Positions 11,346 through 22,832 of a stretch of 39,733 bases of DNA are shown here, in pieces; position 1 is the first letter of the stretch, and every line of letters begins with the position of its first letter. The position numbers and the translations under genes are program-made. This DNA is from Chara braunii (Eukaryota > Streptophyta > Charophyceae > Charales > Characeae): positions 740,148 through 779,880 of the forward strand of contig BFEA01000550.1 of assembly GCA_003427395.1 (NCBI GenBank), in the 5' to 3' direction. The notes under the pieces were generated by a model. The model worked only from the letters and a program-made list of their open reading frames with translations, ran no database searches and was not told the origin of the DNA.

Positions 11346-11575
11346 GTGTTTTTCACTCACATAGCAGATGATGACATTCCATTCCAAACTTCGTTGCACG
11401 CATGAGCCATGGGCATGTGTTTGAGCAAGTCTCACTCACATACATGGCTCAAATCTCACATGATGACGGCCTATTTGAAACTTGGTTACAAACATGAGCC
11501 ATGAGAATGTGTTTGACCAAGTCTGACTCACACACATGCCTCAACTCTCACATGGTGGCGTTCCGATTCGTACTT
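11346..11575 (+). repeat. Satellite C, transitional units of about 93 bp
   Basis: Units contain GATGACATTCC, CATGAGCCATG, GTGTTTGAGCAAGTCTCACT and ATGGCTCAA. They start near 11370, 11463 and 11555, a spacing of 92-93 bases. Similar units occur at the right edge of the window (39600-39733), downstream of element A copy 2. Confidence 0.8.
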
Positions 11576-14500
11576 AGTTGATCTCTCCTCCGTGTGCACG
11601 TGCGTTTTATTAGTTCTAGCTTCTCATTGTCAAGTTCGTGTATGTTGTGATGTTCCGGTTCATACTTAGCTGATATTTCCTCCATGTGCATGTATCCTTC
11701 ACTAGTTCAAGTTTCTCGTTGTCAAATTCATATGTGTTGTGATGTTCCGTTTCATACTTAGTTGATCTTTTGTGCATGTGTCCTTCACTAGTTCAATCTT
11801 CTCGTTGACAAGTTCGTGTATGTTGTGATGTTCCGGTTCGTACTTAGTTAATCTCTCCTATATATGCATGTGCCTTTTCACTAGTTCAATCTTCTCATTG
11901 TCAAGTTCGTGTATGTTGTGATATTTCGGTTCATACTTAGTTAATCTTTCCTCCATGTGCATTTGTCCTTCACTAGTTCAAGCTTCTCATTGTCAAGCTC
12001 ATGTGTGTTGTGATGTTCCGGTTCATACTTAGTTGATCTCTCCTCCATGTGCATGTGTCCTTCACTAGTTGAATCTTCTCGTTGTCAAGTTCGTGTGTGT
12101 TGTGATGTTCCGGTTCGTACTTAGTTAATCTCTCCTCTATGTGCATGTGTCTTTTCACTAGTTCAATCTTCTCATTGTCAAGGTCATGTATGTTGTGATG
12201 TTCCAATTTATACTTAGTTGATCTTTCCTCCATGTGCATGTGTCCTTCACTAGTTCAAGCTTCTCATTGTCAAGCTCATGTGTGTTGTGATGTTCCGGTT
12301 CATACTTAGTTGATTTTTCCTCTGTGTGCATGTGTCCTTCACTAGTTCAATCTTCTCGTTGTCAAGTTCGTGTGTGTTGTGATGTTCCGGTCCGTACTTA
12401 GTTAATCTTTCCTCCATGTGAATATGTCTTCCACTAGTTCAAGCTTCTCGTTGTCAAATTCATGTGTGTTGTGATGTTCCGTTTCATACTTAGTTGATCT
12501 TTCCTCCATATGCATGTGTCCTTCAATAGTTCAAGCTTCTCATTGTCAAGCTCATGTGTGTTGTGATGTTCCGGTTCATACTTAGTTGATCTCTCCTCTA
12601 TGTGCCTTTTCACTAGTTCAAGCTTCTCATCGTCAAGTTCATGTGTGTTGTGATGTTCCGGTTCATACTTAGTTGATCTTTCCTCCATGTGCATGTGTCC
12701 TCCACTAGTTCAAGCTTCTCATTGTCAAATTCATGTGTATTGTGATGTTCCGGCTCATATTTAGTTGGTCTCTCCTCCATGTGCAAGTGCCTTTTACCAG
12801 TTCAAGCTTCTCATTGTTAAATTCATGTGTATTGTGATCTTCCGGTTCATACTTAGTTGATCTTTCCTCCATGTGCATGTGTCCTCCACCAGTTCAAGCT
12901 TCTCATTGTCAAATTCATGTGTATTGTGATGTTCCGGTTCATACTTAGTTGGTCTCTCCTCTATGTGCATGTGCCTTTTCACTAGTTCAAGTTTCTCATT
13001 GTCAAGTTCATGTGTGTTGTGATGTTGCGGTTCATACTTAGTCGATCTTTCCTCCATGTGTATGTGTCCTCCACTAGTTCAAGCTTCTCACTATCAAATT
13101 CATCTGTATTGTGATGTTCCGGTTCATACTTAGTTGGTTTCTCCTCCATGTGCAAGTGCCTTTTACAAGTTCAAGCTTCTCATTTTCAAGTTCATGTGTA
13201 TTGTGATGTTCCGGTTCATGCTTAGTTAATCTCTCCTCCATGTGCAAGTGCCTTTTACTAGTTCTAGCTTCGCATTGTCAAATTCGTGTATGTTGTGATG
13301 TTCCGGTTCATACTTATTTGATTTTTCCTCCATGTGCATGTGTCATTCACTAACTCAATCCTCTTGTTGTCAAGTTCATGTGTGTTGTGATATTCCGGTT
13401 CGTACTTAGTTAATCTCTCCTCTATGTGCATGTGTCTTTTCACTAGTTCAATCTTCTCATTGTCAAGTTCATGTATGTTGTGATGTTCCGATTCATACTG
13501 ATCTGATCTTTCCTCCATGTGCATGTGTCCTTCACTTGTTCAAGCTTCTCGTTGTTAAATTCATGTGTGTTGTGATGTTCCGTTTCATATTTAGTTGATC
13601 TTTCCTCCATGTGCATGTGTCCTTCACTAGTTCAATCTTCTCGTTGTCCAGTTCGTGTGTGTTGTGATGTTCCGGTTCGTAGTTAGTTAATCTCTCCTCC
13701 ATGTGTATTTATCCTTCATTAGTTCAAGTTTCTCGTTGTCAAATTCATGTGCGTTGTGATGTTCCGTTTCATACTTAGTTGATCTTTCCTCCACGTGCAT
13801 TTGTCCTTCACAAGTTCAATCTTCTCGTTGTCAAGTTCGTGTGTGTTGTGATGTTCCGGTTTGTACTTAGTTAATTTCTCCTCTATGTGCATGTGCCTTT
13901 TCACTAGTTCAATCTTCTCATTGTCAAGTTCTTGTGTGTTGTGATATTCTGGTTCATACTTAGTTGATCTCTCCTCCAGGTGCAAGTGTCTTTCATTAGT
14001 TCTAGCTTCTCATTGTCAAGTTCGTGTATGCTGTGAAGTTTCGGTTCATACTTAGTTGATCTCTCCTTCATGTGCGTATGTCCTTCACTAGTTCAAGCTT
14101 CTCATTGTCAAGCTCATGTGTGTTGTGACGTTCTGGTTCATACTTAGTTTATTTCTCCTCTATGTGCATGTGCCTTTTACGAGTATTCTAGCTTCTCATT
14201 GTCAAGTTCGTGTATGTTGTGATGTTTCGGTTCATACTTAGCTGATCTTTCCTCCATGTGCATATGTCCTTCACTAGTTCAAGCTTCTCGTTGTCAAATT
14301 CATGTGTGTTGTGATGTTCCGTTTCATACGTAGTTGATCTTTCCTCCATGTGCATGTGTCCTTCACTAGTTCAATCTTCTCGTTGTCAAGTTCGTGTGTG
14401 TTGTGATGTTCCGGTTCATACTTAGTTGATCTCTCCTCCATGTGCAAATGTCCTTCACTAGTTCTAGCTTCTCATTGTCGAGTTTGTGTATGGTGTAATG

Positions 14501-14990
14501 TTCCGGTTCAAAATTAGTTGATCTCTCCTCCATGTGCAAGTGCTTTTTACTAGTTCTGGCTTCTCATTGCCAAGTTCGTGTCTGTTGTGATGTTCCGGGT
14601 TATACTTAGCTGATCTTTCCTCCATGTGAATGTGTCCTCCACTAGTTCAATCTTCTCGTTTTCAAGTTCGTGTGTGTTGTAATGTTCCGATTTATACTTG
14701 GTTGATCTCTCTTCCATATGCAAGTGTCTTTCACTAGTTCTAGCTTCTCATTATCAAGTTCGTGTATGTTGTGATGTGTCGGTTCATACTTAGTTGATCT
14801 CTCCTCCATGTGCATGTATCCTTCACAAGTTCAAGCTTCTCATTGTCAGGTTCGTGTATGTTGTGATGTTTCGGTTCGTACTTAGTTTGATCTTTCCTCC
14901 ATGTGCTTGAGTCCTTCACTAGTTCAAGCTTCTCATTGTCCAGTTCATGTATAATTGAAGTATTCCGGTTTATACTTAGTTGATCTTTCG
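11576..14990 (+). repeat. Satellite B, period about 92 bp, roughly 37 units
   Basis: Units contain GATGTTCCGGTTCATACTTA, GTTGATCTCTCCTCCATGTG, CATGTGTCCTTCACTAGTTC and CTTCTCATTGTCAAG. The cores at 12012 and 12104 give 92 bases. Length varies by one or two bases between units, notably CCTTCACTAG against CCTTTTCACTAG. On the minus strand this leaves runs of about 87 codons repeating words such as MHMEERSTKYEPEHHN, but the frame drifts because 92 is not a multiple of 3, so I treat it as non-coding. Confidence 0.92.
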
Positions 14991-14994
14991 CTAT

Positions 14995-15098
14995 GGGATG
15001 GGTGACCGAAATTTGACTGCTACTACTAAGGGATGGGTGATCGGCATTTGGCTGCTACTACTACGGGATGGGTGACCGACATTTGGCTGCTACTACGG
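14995..15098 (+). repeat. 35-bp tandem repeat, three units, with a 5S-rRNA-like word
   Basis: Units start at 14995, 15030 and 15065 with GGGATGGGTGACC (one unit has GGGATGGGTGATC), followed by GACATTTGGCTGCTACTAC. The word GGATGGGTGACC is identical to part of the internal promoter (box C region) of plant 5S rRNA. The rest of the unit does not match 5S apart from the ACTACTA before it. Confidence 0.85.
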
Positions 15099-15121
15099 GG
15101 AGATGATTTGATTAGGAATGA

Positions 15122-15124
<3 letters not shown>

Positions 15125-15173
<49 letters not shown>
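15125..15173 (+). repeat. (TC)n microsatellite
   Basis: About 24 TC units, followed by a further C/T-rich stretch to about 15230. Confidence 0.97.
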
Positions 15174-15177
<4 letters not shown>

Positions 15178-16980
15178 CTCTTTTTCTCTCTCCCCCTCTT
15201 CGCCTTGTCCCCTCTCTCCCTTCCCCTCACTTGGCATATGACTAACCCTTCTCCCCTCACTTGTTACATTGCCAGGATGCGAACGGTAAACGAAATCAGA
15301 CCTCACTTGGTGGAGAGAGAGGGCAAGGGGAGGGTAGCCGGTCCCTTGTGCCACCAAGAAGGCAAAGGAAAGGACATTTGAAAGAGTGGGAAAGAGGCGG
15401 GATTCGGGAGAAAGTATAAGTAAAGCGAGGTCAGTTTGACTCAACCATTTTTCCGACTACATGACTACGAGAAGAGGATGGGCTGATTGAGCAAACGAAA
15501 GGGAACAAAGGGCAGCCAAAGAACATGGAAAGATAGGCATGTGGGAAGGGCTATGTGTTGACCCCCAATGGGAGATTGTATGGATCTTTGCTTTGTGTGG
15601 GATTGTGCAGGTAAGTGAAGGTTAGGGATGCCTTGAGCGGGATAGGGCCGGGAGGAACCGGGCGGCAAAAAGAAAAGGGAAGATGGGCAAAGGGGCTACG
15701 GGACCCCTAGCATAAAGCCAATCCATGGAAATGACCTTTGCGTTTGAAACTTTGAGTGTAAATGAAGTGCAATCTTGTCAAGAGAAATGTGAAGTTGTGT
15801 GTGCATTCATGTAAAGGTTCCGAAAGGGGCCCTCGTCGATAGGGTTAAATGAGATGTGTGAGACCCAATGAGTGCGTAGAGGCGAGGGGAAGGACGACAT
15901 TGCCGCACCCCAATGACGCCGTAGGATCACAATGCTTAGGGAAATGGTGCACGGCCTAAGGATGACGCTTAGTCTGCGCACAAGAGAAGAAAACTCTCAA
16001 ATAACTCCTGGACTGCTTGCGTATTGGAAAGAGCAATTGATTGAGAACACAACCAAAAATCGAAAAAAATCAGTGTTGCCGAATGACCAGCGAGACTGTC
16101 ACCCGACGTGACGGTTGAGCTACACCCCCAATGTCAAAACTCTCTCGCGCGATGGCCTACCCCCATCCATCTCAAAGCACTAGGTGGGGGTGACCCTGTG
16201 ACGAATGACCCGCGCCCTGAGCATGAGCGTGGGCGGGCTGAACCAACTGGGACCCGAAGTGGGGTCGACTAAGGCTCGAAAGTCTACCGGGGTTTTACCC
16301 TACAAAAATGGTGGAGGTGCCGGGTATGGGGTTAAACTGACCCTTGCGATTCCAAAGGGGGCGCCCTACGAATGACCGTATACACAACCAAAGATGAGGA
16401 AATTGGACTTGTGCTTGCTCTTTCCCTTGTGAGAGTCAGATTTGAGAGTGGTTGGGCACATGGCATGACCAGGTCTGGAGGTATAACATGCATGCTATGC
16501 ACTTGGTTAGCCATTTCCTTGTGGGATGATTCTAACCCTCCTTCGTCCGGTGCTGGTGTTCGCGAGTCCGGGGAAGCCTTGGGCAAGTCGCAGGTCGACC
16601 CTTCCTCTTCGTATGAAAGAAGGGCTCCGGTTACCTGGCAGGCGGTTGGTGCTTCGGCTTCGGCCGAAGTCCAATGAAAATCCCGCGGTGGAGTGATCCG
16701 ACCGAATGGGTGTCCTTCTCCCCCCTTCTTTGAGCCCAGCGGGCTCATGCACTTTGCACTTTTGAAGTGCTTGAAGAAACCAACATGAACACAACGGGCC
16801 ATCGAGAAGGAACGATCCCTCCCTATGAAAGGACAGACAAATGAAGAGAGAAGGGAATGAAGGGAGTAGCTAGACTCCAAGGAAAACTAGCTCACCCTTA
16901 AAGATTCTCGCGCACTATGTATGGATGTAGGGGGAGTGACACTCATTATCCTGAGAGAAAATTGTGAGGCTATGGGTAGG
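15174..16980. other. Unassigned, no gene seen
   Basis: About 1.8 kb of moderately GC-rich sequence. The longest open frame (16332-16880, minus) has no motif and low-complexity Ser/Pro/Ala composition. On the minus strand near 16120 the sequence GTGTAGCTCAACCG resembles a tRNA A-box, but no B-box or cloverleaf follows. The segment may be a decayed mobile element; I cannot name one. Confidence 0.5.
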
Positions 16981-17229
16981 AAGCGTTGGGTGCACCCTCG
17001 TGGCCAGCTTCTTAGAGGGACTGTTGGACGACTAGCCAACGGAAGATTGAGGCAATAACAGGTCTGTGATGCCCTTAGATGTTCTGGGCCGCACGCTCGC
17101 TACACTGATGAATCCAACGAGTTGCTTGCCTGGGTCGAAAGGCCCAGGTAACCTTCTTAAGGTTCATCGTGACGGGGATAGATTGTTGTAATTATCGATC
17201 TTGAACGAGGAATGCCTAGTAAGCGCGAG
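16981..17229 (+). rRNA. Truncated 18S rRNA fragment (3' domain)
   Basis: Long stretches match the conserved 3' domain of eukaryotic 18S rRNA: GGCCAGCTTCTTAGAGGGAC, GAGGCAATAACAGGTCTGTG followed by ATGCCCTTAGATGTTCTGGG, CGCTACACTGATG, CATCGTGA, GGGGATAGATT and GGAATGCCTAGTAAGCGCGA. The order and spacing match the gene, and the hairpin CCTGGG/CCCAGG is kept. Similarity stops abruptly at 17229, where functional 18S would continue with TCATCAGC. The left end is less clear. It is about 250 of about 1800 bases, with C-to-T-like changes (GTAATTA for GCAATTA), so it is a relic and not a working gene. Confidence 0.88.
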
Positions 17230-18217
17230 GAAAAGACACTTCTATTATATGTGTTCCACTTGGGACTTGTGTTTGCATGATGGGATTTGAGCGTCCTGCC
17301 TTTCGAAAGGAAAGGATGGGTCTGCACCGGCCGGTGCGGGTTGCGAAACGTCGATCTCTTTGACGTTCGTCGGGTTTTGTGTGCAGGGGTCGGGCCACCG
17401 GGCTGTCAGGCACGAGTTGGTCTAGCCGGCTGATTAGTGGCATTCTCACCCGAGCGGTCCGAGCATGGCTCGATGACCTTGCTCAGGCGGGGTGTGAAAC
17501 ATCTTCTCAGGCGGGACGGCTGCTTGTCGGCAGACGGCAGGGGGACCACTGCATATGGGGCAAGGAGGGAGCCTCGGAGACGATTAGTAGCTTCTCGTAG
17601 CATAGCTTGGGAAAGGTTGATTCTTGTCGGACCGATAGAAGTGAATGCCCGGACGATTGATTGTTGCTCCTAACGGGGTGCGCAGGGGTAATTCCAGATA
17701 CCAACGAGGGTATGCAAGAGCGGCAAAACGGGATAGGGTATTTTGGGCGAATGGAAAGGGGTAACACCCTGTGCCGGAGCCTAGGTACCGCGTTCGCGAC
17801 GGTTCAGCTGCGCTTGAGGTATGGGATAAAACTCTACCGATAGTACCAGCGGAGAGACCATATTGGGATAGGCCGGTGAGGAGATGACCGGCAGATTGCC
17901 TGATTTTTCTTGTGTTCCTTCTTTGTAAAGGTTGACTGAGCTTGGATTGTTGGACGGGGTATAATTCTAAGTCTATTATCTCCTCCCCATCTAAGTCTAT
18001 ACGAGTGAGAAATGATTGGAAGGAAGGAGGTTAGAGGTCAGTTGGAATAGAACCGAGAAATAGAATGTGGGGAAATGGATGGCCGACCGATGATACTATG
18101 AGAAGGTGGTACATAGGAATGGGGAGGTAAATTGGGAAGACCTTGATGAGGGGTCTGAAATAATTCTCATCTAAGACGAGGGTTGCCCTGAACGGAAGGA
18201 CCGTTTGGTACTTTCTT
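17230..18217. other. Unassigned, no gene seen
   Basis: About 1 kb with only short overlapping open frames and no recognised motif. It is relatively GC-rich in its first half. It does not continue the 18S gene and I could not match it to ITS or 28S sequence. Confidence 0.5.
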
Positions 18218-19058
18218 ATGAAAACAGGGGTCGGGTGCTGGAAACGAGATGGTGTGGTGGTGGTCTTCCCGATCTATGCCAGCGAACCGGAAATGCCAGT
18301 AGATGTAAGGGATGGGGTATCGGTCGTCCTTCCGGAAAATGGGACGTGGACGGATCTTGAGCCAGCATATCAAACCGTAATGCTGGAAGGGGATGACGCG
18401 TTCATTTGGATAGAGACAGTATGGACTAATGTCAGCTTGACAAGGTTGTCGCCGAGCTTAATGGATTTGGAGTTCCGAGGGACAGTGGAAGCCCGGGGGT
18501 GGGTCTACTTGTCACAAGATGGGGATAATGCTATGGTCATAGATTTGGCGCTCGGGAATACGTTGGACGAATTGTTTAGGAAGGCAAAAACAAAGATTGT
18601 ATGGGTTGCGTGTCAGCGGAGGGAAATGGAAATGGAAAGGGTGATCTGTGGGTGGAACTTGGGGATAGGGGAAGCATGATCGACCCGTCAGAACCATGTG
18701 ATGTGTGTTGCCTCCCTTTCTGGTGGATGCGATCTTCGGAACTCGAAGCAGGCTAGTACGGATATGTCAGTCCATGACGAACCTCGGACTATACCAGTGC
18801 GTTAGGCAAGACTTATTTCTGTTGTCGGTAGAAATGAGGCCGTTTGAAGGGAACTAGGCGGAAGAGCTGGCTGAAATGCTGAACTGCCTTAGCATAGACA
18901 ATGTCTTTGTCCCTAGCTTGGTGCATTGGGGGATAGTCTACATGAATGTGGCAGTAGGGGAGATATTCCTGGAAGGGGTGAAGGAGTTGTTTTACGACGA
19001 AGAGGACGACTTCAGTGATGAGGACGGAGGTGATGAGATAGAGGACTGGAACTTCTAA
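18218..19058 (+). pseudogene. Unknown protein family, copy I (frameshifted)
   Basis: I do not recognise the function. The first frame (18218-18679, 153 codons) carries the shared N-terminal motifs: VSVVLP, a hydrophobic-acidic motif GDDAFIWIETVWTN, LEFRGTV, GWVYLSQDG, and the spacing to ICGW. The second part is in another frame (about 18702-19058): LPPFLVDAIFGTRSRL, then SVEMRPFEG, a TAG at 18855-18857, and a C-terminus rich in Asp/Glu ending at TAA 19056-19058. These line up with copy II (VPEFVAEWFGGFEH, SLKYGPFHGD) and copy III (VPRFMVDLIFGSLARA). At least one indel near 18660-18700 and one stop separate the parts, so the copy is dead. The original protein was about 270-280 residues. It has no signal peptide or membrane segment that I can see. 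Confidence 0.65.
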
Positions 19059-19115
19059 GGAGGGTGACTTACTTAGGGAAACCGAGTGGTCTGGCATTGT
19101 GCAGGAAGGAAAAGG

Positions 19116-19871
19116 ATGGCTAGAGAGGAATTGTTGATGAAATACATCTTCAAGGGATGGGAACCAAGGCGACTCAAGGGAGGGATAGAGATGCCTATAC
19201 CAGCAGAAAACAAGTGGAGAGGGACCACATGCAAGTGGGTCGGGTTTGAGGTTGTCCCGGGACTATCATATCTATGGATAGAGCGGATTTGGAACCCAAT
19301 AAGGGAAGAGGAAGTTTGGGACGAGATAGCAGAAGGCAAAGTGGAATCGGTCGGAATGGTCGTCCTTTCCGAGGACGGGTGGCGCCTATTTTGCACTATG
19401 ATAGCAAAGGGACAAGCCCCGATGTGGCCTTCGGGGGATGCAGAGGCGCGAACCCAAAAAGAAAGCGAGAGGTTCGCTAACGAGGGATGGGACGAAGTTA
19501 GCAATAGAGTTGTGATAGGAGGATGGCAAGAGCTCAAGCCGCCCAGCCTACAGACAACGGCTTGGGTGCCCGAGTTCGTCGCCGAGTGGTTTGGGGGTTT
19601 TGAGCACATCGTAGTAGTGACTAACTCCATGAAAGAAGTACCCATAGAGTGTGTCTGACTGACTGAGGAATTTTATAAAGCCTCGTTAAAATATGGGCCC
19701 TTCCACGGAGATAAAGTCAGGGAAGTCCTCACCATCATGAGGATGGGCAAGTATGACCGCCTAGAGGTAGAGGTGGAGGCTTGGGACGCCATAGTTAGTC
19801 GGGAGGCGGCGACCGCTTCATCCTACGTGGATGATGTCTTTAAATTGTTCGAGTTACTGTGGTTCGATTAA
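19116..19871 (+). pseudogene. Unknown protein family, copy II (one in-frame stop)
   Basis: This is the best-preserved copy: one frame of 251 codons from ATG 19116 to TAA 19869-19871, broken only by TGA at 19656-19658. Motifs in order: IEMPIP; WVGFEVVPGLSYLWIERIWN, matching the IWIE region of copy I; VGMVVLSEDGW; a Glu/Arg-rich linker; VVIGGWQELKPP; WVPEFVAEWFGGFE; FYKASLKYGPFHGD; then LEVEVEAWDAIV. The start follows GTGCAG/GAAGG, which looks like a 3' splice site, so an upstream exon is possible. It begins 58 bases after copy I ends. The function is unknown, and I find no catalytic motif of a common enzyme family. It is tryptophan- and acid-rich and probably soluble. Confidence 0.65.
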
Positions 19872-20124
19872 AAGGACCAGAAAATCGAACGTCGCGGGGA
19901 GATCGGAGTATGGAGGGTGCATGTAAACTAGGATGTATTACAAGAAAGGAGCATATACATTAGTTTAGCACGGCATGAGAGGGGATTGAAACAAGAGTAG
20001 GTGTCCGACCATTGTGGATACGAATGTGGGACGCGTGACAGAAAAAGGGGAAGGGGACATAAGCGGGAAAGGAAACGGTAGAAGGATAGGCAGTTGTTGA
20101 AGGGCGGGTCGTAAATTTCTCTGT

Positions 20125-20766
20125 GTGGGCTATGCAGGAAATCATCGGAACAGCGATGGCAACAACACGTGTTTGAACGGTACGCCAGCCCCGGTACCTC
20201 GGACCACCCTGGTAAACGGTAGAGGGTGGGAGGTGTCCCTACCGTCAAGTCCCGACTTTCGGGGGTTCGACGTGGAATGGCGGACCGTGACTTTGGGGAG
20301 GGACCACGCCTTTATGTTGGTAGAATGTCGGTGGACGGGGATGTGATTCAACCGAGGACCTGGGGATGACGTGTTTTCAAATTTAGAAGTTACCGGGACC
20401 ATGTATCTACCCGAGATTGGCTGGCACTCGTTGGGGGTGGGGATAGCACAAGGTCATGAGCTGGCGCTGGTCTTTCGAAGGGCCGCCAGGACGCTGATTT
20501 GAATAGGTCGATCGATCAGGGGTAGGAGGAACGTGGACTTACTCACCGGGATGGAAATGGGGGGCTGGAGGGAGTTCAAGGCACCGACAACTCCGCTGAG
20601 GTGCCGGGTCCCCCGATTCATGGTAGACCTCATCTTCGGAAGCCTCGCGAGGGCGCAGGATCTGGCAGACTCGGCAATAATCTGGGTAGACCACTTTCCC
20701 TATCCGACCATCGAGACGTTCTATGACGTTGGAGTTACCATTACTAGGTCTCAAAATACACTTTAA
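20125..20766 (+). pseudogene. Unknown protein family, copy III (two in-frame stops)
   Basis: A single frame with TGA at 20344-20346 and 20500-20502, ending at TAA 20764-20766. It carries the same ordered motifs: WEVSLP; VEWRTVTLGRDHAFMLVECR (compare GDDAFIWIETVW in copy I); LEVTGTMYLPEIGW; GIAQGHELALVFRRA; MGGWREFKAP; PLRCRVPRFMVDLIFGSLAR; then FPYPTIETFYDVGVTI. It has no good ATG; a GCTATGCAG/GAA acceptor-like site at 20130-20140 resembles the one before copy II. It ends 171 bases before the primer-binding site of unit T1, on the opposite strand to that unit. The function is unknown. Confidence 0.6.
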
Positions 20767-20937
20767 TCCTTACCATACACCGTCATCCAATAGTGCAATC
20801 CCACTACAACCATCATCACATCACTCACTCATCACTCACTTATCTATTATCATTAATAAAGATTGTCGTTTCGCCTAGATCATCAACTTGCTTTTAACCT
20901 GGGTTCGTTCTCTAAGGACCCCGGTAGGCAGCCAAGA

Positions 20938-20955
20938 TCCCTGACAACGGCGCCA
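20938..20955 (-). other. Primer-binding site of unit T1, tRNA-Asp type
   Basis: On the minus strand TGGCGCCGTTGTCAGGGA matches 16 of 18 bases of the complement of the plant tRNA-Asp 3' end. It lies two bases past the CA that ends the LTR-like unit at 20958. This primer is typical of Tat/Ogre and Athila elements. Confidence 0.75.
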
Positions 20956-22023
20956 CCTGTCGAGCGCATTGGTCCCGCAGGGGGACCCTCCCGGCCGCGT
21001 CACGCAGGATTTTGCAGGACTTGGTCGTGGAGCGCGGGTTGCAGCTCCGGCCGAGTGCGCCAGTTGTACCTCTCGCGATCCCCTACGACAGGATAGGGTC
21101 ACGCGAGGCACGTCTTATCTCCACCCGCGGGAGCTGTCACCATCCCTTGGGTGAGCGTATCCCCGCCGAGCTACTGAACCACGTGCGAAAGTTTTTCGTA
21201 TGCAATCGTAAAGGTGGTCCGACCAAGGGCGTTTCTCGTTCGCTGTAGCATAGGGGTACACGTGGTCAACGCCCCTCAATCGGACCCGCACACGAATCGA
21301 CGCATTGGGGGGTTGAGGTCCCAAGCACGACTCGTCGTCGGTCGACTAGAATGGATCCTACATACCACGCGTTACACCACAACACTCACACGCACGGAAG
21401 GACAAAAAACAAACAACATAACAAAACACAACAACACTCCTAGTCCCTTCAGTGTCCAACCCATAACCTTTTAAAATGGAAGTCGGTTAAAGTGATGGGA
21501 GGCATGGGTGTCGTTATAGGCGTCGCGTGTGAAACTTAAGATAAAATCACACGGGCGGAGGACTTTCTCATATCGACTAGCCATGAAAGTATACGCAAGC
21601 AGTCGTTACGATGGAGTACTATGTAGTACCCAAAATCATGCGACCCTCGATGATCTCGGGGGTCGCATTTCGACACTTAAGTGTCGGCTGACACGCGCCT
21701 TGGGGGGGTTAATCTCTCGACGCTAGACAACCGCGAAGGCGGTTGATCATCACACCCTCTTCTGCACCCTATGGAGAGTGGGTGGTACACATGTTCATAC
21801 ATGTGGTGGCAATTGTCTCTTATTGCCGTGGAGACCAGTTCCACCATTCAGGGCATGGAGAAAACTCAAGGGGTTTGACTTTGACGACTGCAACGGACCA
21901 TAACGTTCAACTATAAAATTCTAAAAAGCAAAGGGATAAAAGGGGAATCTTCTTTTTCTCTCAACGCATAATGTGTTTAACCCTTGCACACGGTCACAAT
22001 AGGTCACACGAACACCCAACGCG

Positions 22024-22056
22024 TATATATGTACATATATATAGAAGGTTATAAAT
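22024..22056 (-). promoter_or_regulatory. TATA-rich candidate promoter of unit T1
   Basis: Alternating TA-rich sequence (TATATATGTACATATATATA and ATAAATAT) lies between the presumed U3 and R/U5. T2 has the equivalent at about 28019-28055 with different details but the same position. I cannot fix the transcription start. Confidence 0.35.
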
Positions 22057-22432
22057 ATGTGACGATCACTTTTCATAATCACTGTGACACTCCTCTCAGC
22101 CATATATACTTAAGTGATCGCAGATAGTCAAATCCAAAGTCCGAACCACCAAACATACATGCAATTACATCAAGATTCAACCAAAAGTCTATGCACTACA
22201 CGGGGTCAACTTCAACCATTCTTTGCGCTCACACCCCTCGCTTTAGCCATACAAGTCTCACTCTTTGTGCATCTCTCAAAATAAAATGCTCAACATCTTT
22301 ATTAAATGACCATTCAAATAAAGTCCGGGTAAAAACACAATGAAACAAATCAAACCACAGGGCTAAAGCCTTTAGGTTAAGTGGCAAGAGTGGATTGAAG
22401 TTGAGTCGAAAATCGACGAATCGGCAACCGAC

Positions 22433-22451
22433 CTGTTATCAGTGATAACAG
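22433..22451. other. Conserved palindrome in T1
   Basis: CTGTTATC-AGT-GATAACAG, a perfect 8-bp stem with a three-base loop. It is identical in T2 at 28437-28455 and preceded in both by ATCGGCAACCGA. It is better preserved than the sequence around it. Confidence 0.85.
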
Positions 22452-22617
22452 AAGATGATCCTCATCGGATCAAAGCTGATACTAGTCAAAATCTTAAATC
22501 AATTTGAATAAAGGTGACCTGCAATGCAGCACAGGCTAGTGTCCAAGTCATGCTTGAGTGATCATGAAATAAACCTACCTTCCTAACTAGCCTCTTATGT
22601 TTATAAAAGAATGTTAG

Positions 22618-22832
22618 GAATTTCGGCAGTATATCCCTTAAAACGAGGGCAGACTGTCGAATCCTCAAGTTCTAAAATACCTTAACTCCTTTAAAATATA
22701 GAAAATTTTGGCAGCACTTCCCGTAGGAAAAGTGTCTTTTCAGAATTTTCAGGTGTCCAAAAATGACTAACTCCATCAGATCTGTAAAATTTCGGCGACG
22801 CTTCCCGTAGGAACAGGAGACTGCCAAGATTT
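22618..22832 (-). other. CTTCCCGTAG-loop hairpins in T1
   Basis: Three members. A degenerate one starts near 22618 (AATTTCGGCAG with CTGTCGAATC). The second pairs AAAATTTTGG (22702-22711) with TCAGAATTTT (22740-22749). The third pairs AAATTTCGGC (22787-22796) with GCCAAGATTT (22823-22832). The intervening sequence CACTTCCCGTAGGAAAAGTG folds further by itself (CACTT/AAGTG). Four more members are in T2. Confidence 0.65.

Noticed and set aside
11973-13985. Minus-strand frames of about 87 codons repeating MEERSTKYEPEHHNTHELDNE
   Set aside because: They are read-through of satellite B. The unit is about 92 bases, not a multiple of three, so the frame drifts and ends every few units.
9262-14990. 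CRISPR-like regular repeats
   Set aside because: Units are contiguous and diverge along their whole length, with no constant-repeat and variable-spacer pattern; the context is eukaryotic.
16070-16160. Possible tRNA gene on the minus strand (GTGTAGCTCAACCG)
   Set aside because: Resembles an A-box, but there is no T-arm or B-box and no cloverleaf can be drawn.
16332-16880. Minus-strand frame of 182 codons
   Set aside because: No motif, low-complexity composition, overlapping frames of similar length on the other strand; likely chance in GC-rich sequence.
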